64,000 nt of DNA from Thermodesulfobacterium thermophilum DSM 1276. Its GTDB lineage: Bacteria; Desulfobacterota; Thermodesulfobacteria; Thermodesulfobacteriales; Thermodesulfobacteriaceae. Positions within the stretch are counted from its first letter, which is position 1. Each line of letters opens with the position of its first letter. Below, piece by piece: positions 52,181 to 60,505 of this stretch. The stretch covers positions 1 to 64,000 of the forward strand of contig NZ_ATXI01000003.1 in assembly GCF_000421605.1 (NCBI RefSeq), in the 5' to 3' direction. Made by a program: the position numbers and the translations under genes. The notes below the pieces were generated by a model. It searched no databases. It was given only the letters and a program-made list of their open reading frames with translations, and was not told the DNA's origin.

Positions 52181-53433
52181 TGGTAGATTTTTAAAATTCT
52201 GCTAATTTCGTTTAAATGTTTATTTTTCAAAGCTTTATTACGAACTCGCTTCTTAATAAACTCTTTTAAAACCTCTAAATCCTCTTTCTTCAAAGATTTC
52301 AAAAACTCAAGGTAATTTTTAGGTATCCTTTCTCTTTTACCTAAAGCCCTACGAGCTATTACAAAAGCCGCTACTTCATCTTTCGTAATCATATACTGAG
52401 GAGCATACTTCAAAGACCCGATAATAGATGTAAAAGCGGGATTTACTTCTATTACCTGAATACCATTTCTTCTTGCAAGAATCTTAATTTTATCAAGCAT
52501 TGAGCGATAACTAAACTCATGCCTTATCCTTCTTGACTTTCTACCAGAAAAGTCTCCCCTCTTGCCTTTATTTGCTATTGAAAGCCTTTCAACCACAATA
52601 GCCTTTCCTTTCTCTTTTGCTGTGCTTACTATTTGATGAGCATAATACCACCTGTAATACTCTTTTTTGCTTCTTGAACCTGCTGATAACTCAGGCATAG
52701 AAATATTTCCATAACTTATCAAATTACCCTTCTCATCAACTTCAGCCCAGGCTATATTATGAGGATAGACATTTAAATCAACTCCAATTACTCCATAATC
52801 CTTTGTAATCAAAAGCTCAGGTAGATTTTCTTCAAAAGAAAAGAAAACATAGATGTTTTCGTTTTTAAGTTTAAGCTCAACTGAATAAAGAATTCCTGCC
52901 TCTGAAAGCTCTCTCAAAATCTCAGCCCTATCCTGTCCTTTTTTGTAGCCAGCACTGACAGGAACATAAACATAATCCCGATTACCAAGGTTTATTCTTA
53001 AACAAACTACGCCGTCCTTCTCTACAATTCTTGCATTAAGATTGCCCTTCTTAGCTTCTTCTCCAATCGACCAGAGATTTCCTTTTCTCTTCTCAACCCA
53101 TTCCATCCTTAATTTTTCATAAACTTTTCCGTTTATATGTTTTTTCTGGAGCTTCCTAAATAAAGAACGACTGCCAAATATAATTTTTCTTGGGCTTTTA
53201 CCTCTTGCTTTGGTAGACAAAAGCTCCTGAGCCTTTCTAATAGCGCTATCAACATATCTTGAATTGAGATTAAAAATTCCTTGAAGCTCTCGTTTTAAAG
53301 TATTTCTATCAGCCCCTTCTAAAAGCCGATTATAAGCAAACCGCATACATGCTGACCAACGACGCATAAGGTCTAAAACTTTTTCTTTATCCTCAACTGA
53401 ATTAAACTTAAGTTTAGCTTGAAGGGTTAACAT
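51862..53433 (-). CDS. tnpB: TnpB RNA-guided nuclease, zinc-finger-less branch
   Basis: 523 residues from ATG at 53433, where GGGAG is five bases upstream. The RuvC-like residues are D219 (GVDLNV), E282 (VVERLS) and D352 (ITKDEVAAF). Between NPAFTS and KYAPQY the CxxC zinc ribbon of typical TnpB is missing, as in the TnpB-related IS607 branch. After about residue 418 the sequence (SPENEPGRL onward) is probably non-protein and encodes the guide RNA. It overlaps tnpA by 20 bases. It would cut DNA near the element's target to favour retention. Confidence 0.85.
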   Translation of the reverse strand: MLTLQAKLKFNSVEDKEKVLDLMRRWSACMRFAYNRLLEGADRNTLKRELQGIFNLNSRYVDSAIRKAQELLSTKARGKSPRKIIFGSRSLFRKLQKKHINGKVYEKLRMEWVEKRKGNLWSIGEEAKKGNLNARIVEKDGVVCLRINLGNRDYVYVPVSAGYKKGQDRAEILRELSEAGILYSVELKLKNENIYVFFSFEENLPELLITKDYGVIGVDLNVYPHNIAWAEVDEKGNLISYGNISMPELSAGSRSKKEYYRWYYAHQIVSTAKEKGKAIVVERLSIANKGKRGDFSGRKSRRIRHEFSYRSMLDKIKILARRNGIQVIEVNPAFTSIIGSLKYAPQYMITKDEVAAFVIARRALGKRERIPKNYLEFLKSLKKEDLEVLKEFIKKRVRNKALKNKHLNEISRILKIYQSPENEPGRLSLPLDGTSKGNRFNLWRVLRVAVVTPLSPEKSFRDFSTLKSLLLQGKWGDPLRTQVPVSWDRGYGRLKYRQLGQSLSERRTTNTPAPELCSFVQFR

Positions 53434-54006
53434 CCTTTCTCCCACCACGACGTCCATATATCCGTGCAGCAAAAGAAGTAACTATAGCTATTAAATCTTC
53501 AGCTAACTCTTTGTTTAAATCTTCTTCACATTCATTTCCATTTAAAATAATTAACTTAACCCCATAACTCTCCAGAAAAAATTTTATATACTCAAATTCA
53601 AATCTCGCTATCCTGTCAGGATACTCAATAACTACTTTCTCAACCTTTCCTCTCTTAACTTTATTCAAAAGCTTTAACAATCCACGTCTATTTTCATTAA
53701 CTCCACTTGCTATTTCCGAAATAACCTCATAATCCCATCCTTGAGATTCAGCAAATTCTTTTAACCTTTTTATCTGTTTTTCTAAATACTTCTCTTGCTT
53801 TTTAGTAGACACTCTTGCATATAGAATGACCTTAGGTTTAGGCTTTTGTTTTAATAGTCCCAACAAACGCTCTTATATCCTCCTTCCGATAACGCCTCCG
53901 ACCCTTAGGAGTTCTAACAGGCTGAATTAAACCCTCTTTTTCCCAATTAATCAGTGTTATCCGACTTATACTATAAAGCTCTTTAATTTTTTATAGTTAA
54001 TAACAT
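53414..54006 (-). pseudogene. tnpA: IS607 serine recombinase TnpA, split into fragments
   Basis: The catalytic part (53414-53866) is intact: ILYARVSTKKQ with the active serine, and PDRIARF. The DNA-binding part (53838-53990), KIKELYSISRITLINWEKEG and VRTPKGRRRYRKEDIRAF, is a MerR-like helix-turn-helix in another frame and has no start codon. An extra A in the six-A run at 53987-53992 separates it from an ATG at 54006 (MLLTIK). A second shift near 53870 separates it from the catalytic part. Confidence 0.75.
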
Positions 54007-54024
54007 CTTATTTTACAGTTTTTA

Positions 54025-54816
54025 TCAACTATTGCAAACCTCCTTAAAGGCTCTAAGTTTTTTCTCAGGATTTTTGGCCTTAACCAAAGAAGTCCCTATC
54101 AATACCCCTTTAAACCCTTTCTTTATCAAAGGCTTTAAATCTTCAGGCCTGTGATAACCACTTTCAGCTATTACTTGACATCTCGAAGGAATCTTTTCAA
54201 AAAGAGCTAAACTTTGGTTTTGGTCAACCTTCAGAGTCTTTAAGTTTCTGTTGTTAATCCCAATAAGAGTTGCCCCTACAGAAAGGGCCTTCTCTAAATC
54301 CTCTTCGTCATGAACCTCTACCAAAGGAGTTAACCCTAATTTTTTGGTATGTTTAAAAAGTTCCTTAAGGTTTTCCTTGGTTAAAATAGTACTTATCAAA
54401 AGAACAAGGTCTGCTCCAAAAGCTCTTGCCTCTTCTATCTGTATAGGGTCTAAGACAAAGTCTTTTCTTAAAAGCGGTAGGTCTGTTATAGTCCTTATGG
54501 CAGCAAGATATTCTAAAGAACCTCTGAAAAAAATCTCTTCGGTAATAACTGAGATGGCTTTAGCCCCTCCTTTAACATAACTTTTAGCAAGCTCTAAGGG
54601 GTCAAAATCCTCTCTAAAATTATCCTTTAACGGACTTGCCTTTTTAATTTCAGCGATGATAACAAATCCTTCCTTTTCCAAGTATTTTTCAAAATCAATA
54701 GGGGTTCTATCCTTAAAAGGTCTAAAATAAAGACCTCTTTCTTTTCGTTTTAAAACTTCGTAGTATTTTTCTAAAAGAATGCTGGATAAAACTGGGTTGA
54801 TTTTATGTTTTTCCAT
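54025..54816 (-). CDS. trpC: Indole-3-glycerol phosphate synthase
   Basis: A 263-residue TIM-barrel enzyme of tryptophan synthesis. The markers are FVIIAEIKKASPLK near 51-64, SVITEE, LLRKDFVLDPIQIEEARAFGADLVLL near 115, LVEVHDEEDLEKAL, IGINNRNLKT and VIAESGYH near 212. Length is normal. No strong ribosome site precedes the ATG at 54816. The IS607 element separates it from hisI on the same strand, so a former trp/his operon was probably split. Confidence 0.95.
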   Translation of the reverse strand: MEKHKINPVLSSILLEKYYEVLKRKERGLYFRPFKDRTPIDFEKYLEKEGFVIIAEIKKASPLKDNFREDFDPLELAKSYVKGGAKAISVITEEIFFRGSLEYLAAIRTITDLPLLRKDFVLDPIQIEEARAFGADLVLLISTILTKENLKELFKHTKKLGLTPLVEVHDEEDLEKALSVGATLIGINNRNLKTLKVDQNQSLALFEKIPSRCQVIAESGYHRPEDLKPLIKKGFKGVLIGTSLVKAKNPEKKLRAFKEVCNS

Positions 54817-54912
54817 ATTATCTTTATAGGAAATTTTTCTTTTATTTTATCCTGTAGAAAAATTTTTAAAAGATGTTAATATCATAATTTTTAGAAATAT
54901 GGAGGTAAGGAG

Positions 54913-55047
54913 ATGAAGAGGACTTACCAACCAAGTCGTTTGAAGATGAAAAGAAGACATGGATTTAGAGCCAGGATGAAAACCCGTTCTGGCAGAAGGA
55001 TCCTTAAAAACAGAAGAAGAAAAGGACGTTGGCGTTTAACTGTTTAA
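54913..55047 (+). CDS. rpmH: Ribosomal protein L34
   Basis: 44 residues beginning [18 protein letters not shown] and ending [10 protein letters not shown], the universal L34 sequence. GGAGGTAAGGAG precedes the ATG. First gene of the conserved rpmH-rnpA-yidD-yidC group near bacterial replication origins. Confidence 0.97.
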   Translation: MKRTYQPSRLKMKRRHGFRARMKTRSGRRILKNRRRKGRWRLTV

Positions 55048-55069
55048 AATTTACTTAAGCTTAGAAAGT

Positions 55070-55423
55070 TTGAAAAAAGAAGGTCTTTCTAAAAAGGAAC
55101 GTTTAACCAAAAACTTAGAGTTTCAGAAGGTTTTTAAGTATGGAAAAAAAGTATGGATCGATTCCTTACTGCTGATACTTTATGCACCTAACGAAGTAGG
55201 ATTAAGAAGATTAGGGATAGTAGTTTCTAAAAAAATTGGAAAGGCTACTAAAAGAAACAAGGTAAAACGCTGGATTAGAGAAATTTTTAGAAAAAATAAA
55301 GAACTGTTTCCTGAAGGATGTGATTTTATAATTATACCTCATCCCAAAATAGGGGAGTTAAGTTTTTCTGAGGTTAGGGCTAAAGTTTTAGAAAAACTGG
55401 TTGAACTAAAAAAGTTAAGATGA
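55070..55423 (+). CDS. rnpA: Ribonuclease P protein component
   Basis: 117 residues. [26 protein letters not shown] near 49-74 contains the RNR-type RNA-binding motif. It starts with TTG at 55070, which matches the family start; no strong ribosome site is present, and it is probably coupled to rpmH. The last codons overlap yidD (ATGA). Confidence 0.95.
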   Translation: MKKEGLSKKERLTKNLEFQKVFKYGKKVWIDSLLLILYAPNEVGLRRLGIVVSKKIGKATKRNKVKRWIREIFRKNKELFPEGCDFIIIPHPKIGELSFSEVRAKVLEKLVELKKLR

Positions 55424-55662
55424 AAGCTTTGATTGTTTTTTTGATAGACTTGTATAAAAAAATCATTTCACCTATATTTTCAGTGTATTTTAACATAAAC
55501 TGCAGGTTTTATCCTTCCTGTAGTGATTATACCAAAGAAGCAATCTTAGAGTTTGGCCTTTTAAAAGGGACCTTTTTAGGGATTAAAAGAATCCTTAGAT
55601 GTCATCCCTTCTGTAAAGGTGGATACGACCCAGTACCAAAAAACCCTGCAAGGAGGATTTAA
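55420..55662 (+). CDS. yidD: Membrane protein insertion efficiency factor
   Basis: 80 residues. [27 protein letters not shown] and [12 protein letters not shown] are the YidD signature. An inner-membrane-associated amphipathic protein helping YidC. Overlaps rnpA by four bases. Confidence 0.96.
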   Translation: MKALIVFLIDLYKKIISPIFSVYFNINCRFYPSCSDYTKEAILEFGLLKGTFLGIKRILRCHPFCKGGYDPVPKNPARRI

Positions 55663-55667
55663 TTTCA

Positions 55668-57308
55668 ATGGATAATAGGATTTTAATTGTTTTAGGCCTT
55701 TCTTTTTTGGTAATAGTTTTCTTTCATTACATCTATCTAAAACTTTTTCCTGCTCCTCCTATAGAACCAACAACCTTAAACTCAACTTTATCTAATTCAA
55801 CGGTTAGTCAGAACAATACCTCAACACCTCAAGCCTTATCTTCAAAACCAACCCTACCTAATAATCCTACCTTTTCTGAAAAATCCAATCTACCTTCTTA
55901 TGCCATTGTTTCTCCGAAATATAACGCTACCCTAACTGCCTCTGGGGTAAGGTTTAACGAGTTTTTTTTAAAAGATTTTTTTAAAAATAAGGTAAAAAAA
56001 GATCCGGTAAACCTAATAACCGCAGGATCCTACTCTTTACCCCTTGAGGTCTACTTAGAAACCAAACCAGAGCTTGCGGTTTTAGGTTACAATTCCAATT
56101 CTCCTTCTAAAGTGATTTTAGAAAAAGATGGAGAAAAAGAGTTATTTTTTTACACATCCTATCAAGGGATAGCTTTAGAAAAATTTCTAAAATTTAAACC
56201 TCAATCCTATTTTATCGACCTCAAAATCAAAATTACCAACCAAAGCAACCAAACCCTTACAGATAAACTTCTTCTCAGAGGTGCCTTTGCCCCCTTTGTA
56301 GATGGAACAAAGTATGTATTTACAGGTCCTTTTTATTACACCAATCATCTAAACGAGGTTAAACTCAAAAATTCTAAGGTTGAAGAATACGTAGGAAATT
56401 TAAAATACTTAGGATATGAAGACAACTATTTTATGGTAGCTGTTATTCCTGAGGGATTTAGCAACGCCTCTCTAAAAGCTACTTTTAGAAACCTGACTGA
56501 CACAGTGCAGGAGTTTATACTCTGGGTTCCTGTTGAAAACCTTAAACCAGGTGAAGTGGCTTCTTATCAGTTTAAGCTGTATATGGGGCCTAAAAAGTTA
56601 GAAGAAATGCAAAAGGAGTTTCCTTTACTTACCAAAGCCTTATACTTTGGGATTTTTGATTTTATCGCTAAACCTTTACTTTATGTGTTAAAATTTACTC
56701 ACCAGTTTACCCACAATTTTGGATGGGATATCATAATTATGACCTTGCTTTTAAGGGTCCTTTTCTTCCCCTTAAACCACATAAGCTATAAAAGTATGAA
56801 AAAAATGCAAGAACTACAGCCTGTTATCCAGAGGCTAAGAGAAAAATATAAAGATGACCCACAAGGTCTCAATCGTGAAGTTATGAATCTCTATAAAACT
56901 CAAAAGATAAACCCTTTTTCTGGATGTCTTCCTATCCTTATTCAGATACCTGTTTTTATCGCCTTTTATAAAGTGTTATTAATGGCGATAGAATTAAGAC
57001 ATGCACCTTTTATGCTTTGGATAACCGACCTTAGTGCTCCTGAAAGGCTTTACATAGGGAACTTGGTTATACCTTACTTAGGTGGTATACCTGTACTTAC
57101 GATTTTGATGGGAATTTCGATGTATTTACAGCAAAAGTTGACGCCTTCCTCTCCTGATCCTATGCAAGCCAAAATTATGCTCTTTATGCCTATATTTTTT
57201 ACTGTCCTTTTTATAAACTTCCCTTCAGGACTTGTTTTATACTGGTTTGTAAACAATCTCTTATCGATCGTTCAACAATATTTTACCCTAAAATTAACCA
57301 AAAAATAA
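55668..57308 (+). CDS. yidC: Membrane protein insertase YidC (Gram-negative long form)
   Basis: 546 residues. A first membrane segment (6-24), a serine/threonine/asparagine-rich linker, the large periplasmic beta domain (about 70-315), and five C-terminal segments from LKFTHQF near 343. The cytoplasmic loop (KMQELQPVIQRLREKYKDDPQGL) and the conserved PIFIA/PVFIAFYKVL region are present. The periplasmic domain indicates a diderm organism. AAGGAGG precedes the ATG. Confidence 0.96.
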   Translation: MDNRILIVLGLSFLVIVFFHYIYLKLFPAPPIEPTTLNSTLSNSTVSQNNTSTPQALSSKPTLPNNPTFSEKSNLPSYAIVSPKYNATLTASGVRFNEFFLKDFFKNKVKKDPVNLITAGSYSLPLEVYLETKPELAVLGYNSNSPSKVILEKDGEKELFFYTSYQGIALEKFLKFKPQSYFIDLKIKITNQSNQTLTDKLLLRGAFAPFVDGTKYVFTGPFYYTNHLNEVKLKNSKVEEYVGNLKYLGYEDNYFMVAVIPEGFSNASLKATFRNLTDTVQEFILWVPVENLKPGEVASYQFKLYMGPKKLEEMQKEFPLLTKALYFGIFDFIAKPLLYVLKFTHQFTHNFGWDIIIMTLLLRVLFFPLNHISYKSMKKMQELQPVIQRLREKYKDDPQGLNREVMNLYKTQKINPFSGCLPILIQIPVFIAFYKVLLMAIELRHAPFMLWITDLSAPERLYIGNLVIPYLGGIPVLTILMGISMYLQQKLTPSSPDPMQAKIMLFMPIFFTVLFINFPSGLVLYWFVNNLLSIVQQYFTLKLTKK

Positions 57309-57325
57309 TCTGAGAGGTGGGAACT

Positions 57326-57976
57326 ATGGTTTTAGAGAAGGAACTTGAGGGAAAAAGTTTAGACCAGCTTTTGGAGGTTGCTTGCCAAGAATTAGGGTGT
57401 ATGCCAGAAGATTTGGAGTTGGAAATTTTAGAGGTAACCTCTTCTTCTTCCGGACTTTTAGGTATGCCCAGCAAAAAAATTAAAATCAAAGCTAAGCTTA
57501 AACCAGACAAAATGCTCTCTGAAAGAGCCAACAAAGCCTTAACTTTTCTAAAAGACCTTTTTTACTACACCGATTTTCAAATAGAAACCCAAACCAACCT
57601 TTTAAAAGACAAACTCCAGATCGAAATCTTGTTAAAAGGTGAAGACCTTAAGTATCTTGTGCAAAACGGAGGAGAGGTACTTTCTGCTTTAGAGTTTCTT
57701 ACTAACAAAATCGTAGCCAAATCCTTAGGGGTGGGGCCTAAGATTGTCTTAAAACCTGAGGGAATTAACTTAGAGAGAGAAAAAAGACTTATCTCTGCGG
57801 TGAAAAGAGCCATAGAAAAGGTAAAAACCACCAAAGAGCCTCAGATAATTAAGGTTGGGTCTCAAAGGGAAGAAAGGATTGTCCTTAACTTAGTTAAACC
57901 TGAGAAGAGTATAGAGGCTGTGGTAGAAGGTGAAGGAAAACAAAAAAAGGTTATCTTACAATGGACTAACTCTTAA
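57326..57976 (+). CDS. jag: Jag (KhpB) RNA-binding protein
   Basis: 216 residues from ATG at 57326, with GAGGTGGG before it (a GTG three codons earlier is possible). Domains: Jag_N (KELEGKSLDQLLEVACQELG), KH region near 90-140 (EGEDLKYLVQNGGEVLSALEFL) and R3H near 150-205 (REKRLISAVKRAIEKV...). Binds RNA, cytoplasmic. Part of the origin-proximal operon between yidC and mnmE. Confidence 0.92.
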   Translation: MVLEKELEGKSLDQLLEVACQELGCMPEDLELEILEVTSSSSGLLGMPSKKIKIKAKLKPDKMLSERANKALTFLKDLFYYTDFQIETQTNLLKDKLQIEILLKGEDLKYLVQNGGEVLSALEFLTNKIVAKSLGVGPKIVLKPEGINLEREKRLISAVKRAIEKVKTTKEPQIIKVGSQREERIVLNLVKPEKSIEAVVEGEGKQKKVILQWTNS

Positions 57977-57989
57977 ACGAGCCTTGAAT

Positions 57990-58008
57990 AAGGGGGTAAT
58001 CCCCCCTT
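57990..58008 (+). other. GC-rich hairpin just before mnmE
   Basis: AAGGGGG (57990-57996), loop TAATC, CCCCCTT (58002-58008). It ends nine bases before the mnmE ATG, which has no recognisable Shine-Dalgarno, and no T tract follows. It may control mnmE translation or stabilise the upstream message. Confidence 0.55.
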
Positions 58009-58017
58009 TGATGTTTT

Positions 58018-59418
58018 ATGCAACCTAAACTTTATCCAGAAGATACCATCGCTGCTATTTCTACACCCTTAGGACGTGGAGCTATAGGTGTCATCAAAAT
58101 AAGCGGTGAGTCTGCTTTATCTATTTTAAAACAAATATTTAAAACTAAAAAACCTCAAACTTTATTTCAGTCTCATCGACTTTACTATGGTTTTATCGTG
58201 GACCCAGAAACAGAAAAAGTAATAGACGAGGTTATGGCAGTTTACATGCAAAAACCTAAGACGTATACAAGGGAAGATGTGGTAGAGATTTATGCCCATA
58301 GTGGGACTCTTATTTTAAGAAAAATCTTAGAACTTGTTTTAAAAGCAGGGGCAAGGCTTGCTCAACCAGGAGAGTTTACTTTAAGGGCTTACCTCAACGG
58401 AAGGATTGACCTTTCCCAAGCAGAAGCGATTCAAGAGCTGATCTCAGCCAAAACAGAAAAGGCTCTACAACTTTCCTTAAACACCCTCTTAGGCAGGTTT
58501 TCAGAAAAGATAAACCAAATAAGGCAGCATCTCTTAGACCTTTTAGCTCAAGTAGAAAGCGCCATAGACTTTCCAGAAGAAAACCTTGAGATACTGGAAC
58601 CACCTCAACTTATTGAAAGAATCAACTCTCAAGTTATTCCTGAATTACAACAGCTTATCAAAAATTATCAAGAAGGAAAGGTATATAAAGAAGGTATCAG
58701 TTTAGTGATAGCCGGAAAACCTAACGTAGGAAAATCCTCTCTAATGAACGCCCTTTTAAAAGAAGAACGGGCTATTGTTACCCCTATCCCTGGAACTACC
58801 AGAGACTTTTTAGAGGAAGAGTCAACTATCGAGGGACTTCCGGTTAAACTCATAGACACTGCCGGTATAAGGGCTACAGAAGACCCTATAGAAAAAATAG
58901 GGGTAGAAAGGGCTAAACACAAATTTAAAGAGGCGGACCTTATCTTGTTTTTAGTAGATGTAAGTTCCCCCCCTTCTGAAGAGGAGAAAGATCTTTTTGA
59001 AGAGGTAAAAATCTACCCCCACTTGCTTTTAATCAACAAAATAGACTTAATACCAAACTATTTAGAAGCATGGGAGAAAGAACTCGAAAAATGGGGGGTC
59101 AAAGACTACTTACCTATTTCTGTAAAAGAAGGAAAAAACTTAGACCTTTTGGGTAAAAAAATCTTTGAAAAAATCACCGGAGGTAAAGAACCAGAGATAC
59201 CTGAGTTAGTACCTAACTTAAGACAAAAAATCTCTTTAGAAAAGGCGATAAGGTATCTAGAAAACGCTTTAGAAGAGCTTAAAAAACCTAACCCCCTTCC
59301 TGAGATCATCTCTATAGAAATAAGAGAGGCGATCTCTGCTCTTTCTGAAATCATAGGAGAGGTTACCACCGAAGACCTTTTGACTCAAATCTTTTCGACT
59401 TTTTGTATAGGAAAATAA
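58018..59418 (+). CDS. mnmE: tRNA modification GTPase MnmE
   Basis: 466 residues. N-terminal folate-binding domain (EDTIAAISTPLGRGAIGVIKISG), helical domain and an inserted G domain (GKPNVGKSSLMNALL near 229, DTAG near 280, NKID near 341), ending in the conserved CIGK that binds the modified substrate. Works with MnmG on U34 of some tRNAs. Normal length. Confidence 0.97.
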   Translation: MQPKLYPEDTIAAISTPLGRGAIGVIKISGESALSILKQIFKTKKPQTLFQSHRLYYGFIVDPETEKVIDEVMAVYMQKPKTYTREDVVEIYAHSGTLILRKILELVLKAGARLAQPGEFTLRAYLNGRIDLSQAEAIQELISAKTEKALQLSLNTLLGRFSEKINQIRQHLLDLLAQVESAIDFPEENLEILEPPQLIERINSQVIPELQQLIKNYQEGKVYKEGISLVIAGKPNVGKSSLMNALLKEERAIVTPIPGTTRDFLEEESTIEGLPVKLIDTAGIRATEDPIEKIGVERAKHKFKEADLILFLVDVSSPPSEEEKDLFEEVKIYPHLLLINKIDLIPNYLEAWEKELEKWGVKDYLPISVKEGKNLDLLGKKIFEKITGGKEPEIPELVPNLRQKISLEKAIRYLENALEELKKPNPLPEIISIEIREAISALSEIIGEVTTEDLLTQIFSTFCIGK

Positions 59419-59432
59419 GGGCAGAGGATTAA

Positions 59433-60206
59433 ATGTACGTCCTTTCTTTAGCAGGACTTGACCCTTCAGGAGGGGCAGGAGTTTTAGTAGATGTTAAGGT
59501 CTTCTCTCTGTTAGGTTTAAAAGGAGGTGGGATACCCACAGCCCTTACCCTGCAAAACACCTCTGTTTTTAAAGGCTGGGTCCCGATAGATTTAGATTAT
59601 TTTAAAGAAGCTTTACAGATGGTGTTCTCTGACCTACCTGTAACCGGTGTAAAAATAGGTATGGTTGGGGCTTGCGAGGTGTTAGAAATACTTGTCTTTT
59701 ACCTTAGAAAATATCGGCAGCAACTTTTAGCAGTAGTTTATGACCCTGTGCTTAAGGCTACCCTAAATCATCCTCTTTTTTCTTCTGAAGAATTTTTAGA
59801 CTTAGTCAAAAGGGAACTACTCCCTCTTTTAGACTTTATTACCCCTAATCTTTATGAAGCTTCTTTGCTAACCGGTAAAGAGATAAAAACTGAAGAAGAT
59901 TTAGAGAAGACAGCCAAAACCCTTTTGGAATATGGATGCAAGCAGGTGGTGATTACAGGTTATCAAAAAAAGAATAAGATTTACGACTATTTCTTTTCAA
60001 AAGAAGAAAAAATACCCTTAGGGAAAAAAAGGTTAAGCCTTGAATTTCATGGGACCGGGTGCGCTTTTTCTTCAAGTCTTCTGAGTTTTTTAGTGAAAGG
60101 TTTTCCTCCTTTTTCTGCCTTTAAAAAAGCCAAAAATTGGTTATACTTATACCTCAAAAAAGCAAGCGTTCAACCTTTAGGAGGTAAGATATGCCTATTT
60201 CTTTAG
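59433..60206 (+). CDS. thiD: Hydroxymethylpyrimidine (phosphate) kinase-like protein
   Basis: 257 residues of the ThiD family, ribokinase fold: SLAGLDPSGGAGVLVDVKVFS at the start, VKIGMVG near 74, YDPVLKA near 109, and EFHGTGCAFSSSLLSFL near 207 with the catalytic GTGC. No TPP riboswitch is visible upstream; it sits in the mnmE-gatCA run. It could phosphorylate HMP in thiamine synthesis or a related pyrimidine/pyridoxal substrate. Its end overlaps gatC by 16 bases. Confidence 0.85.
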   Translation: MYVLSLAGLDPSGGAGVLVDVKVFSLLGLKGGGIPTALTLQNTSVFKGWVPIDLDYFKEALQMVFSDLPVTGVKIGMVGACEVLEILVFYLRKYRQQLLAVVYDPVLKATLNHPLFSSEEFLDLVKRELLPLLDFITPNLYEASLLTGKEIKTEEDLEKTAKTLLEYGCKQVVITGYQKKNKIYDYFFSKEEKIPLGKKRLSLEFHGTGCAFSSSLLSFLVKGFPPFSAFKKAKNWLYLYLKKASVQPLGGKICLFL

Positions 60207-60487
60207 AAGAAGTACTTAAAATCGCCCATTTATGCAGGCTTGAATTTGATGAAGAAGAGGCTAAAAAATTTTCTGAAGAGCTTTCTAAAATTTTAGACTA
60301 TTTTGAAACCTTACAAACTTTGGACACTCAAGATGTACCTCCTACCTTTCATGCCGTAAAACTGCCTACCCCTTATAGAGAAGACGAGGTTAAAACGTTC
60401 GATAACATAGAAGGTTTGCTGGCTAACTCTCCTAAGAGCAAGGATAACATGATAGTGGTGCCTAAGGTAGTGAAAGCTCCTTCATAA
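60191..60487 (+). CDS. gatC: Asp/Glu-tRNA amidotransferase subunit C
   Basis: 98 residues with the GatC pattern VLKIAHLCRLEFDEEEAKKF and LDTQDVPPTFHAV, ending MIVVPKVVKAPS. Part of GatCAB, which amidates mischarged Glu-tRNA(Gln) or Asp-tRNA(Asn). The partner gatA is next; gatB is not in the window. Confidence 0.94.
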   Translation: MPISLEEVLKIAHLCRLEFDEEEAKKFSEELSKILDYFETLQTLDTQDVPPTFHAVKLPTPYREDEVKTFDNIEGLLANSPKSKDNMIVVPKVVKAPS

Positions 60488-60505
60488 ACTCAAGAGAGGT
60501 GAGAG

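Larger units (their letters stand above)
51851..54006 (-). mobile_element. IS607-family element inserted between trpC and hisI
   Basis: A serine-recombinase gene (tnpA, broken) and a tnpB gene in the usual order, with a structured GC-rich right end. The right end abuts hisI; the left end lies just after the trpC stop at 54025. No terminal inverted repeats or target duplication are expected in this family, so exact ends are uncertain by about 15 bases. Confidence 0.75.

Noticed and set aside
53838-53866. Programmed frameshifting to join the two tnpA parts
   Set aside because: No slippery heptamer is seen at the junction near 53870 and the 5' part also lacks a start codon, which points to mutation.
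59360-59440. A thiamine riboswitch before the thiD-like gene
   Set aside because: The gene is 15 bases after mnmE and there is no room for, nor sign of, a TPP-binding fold.
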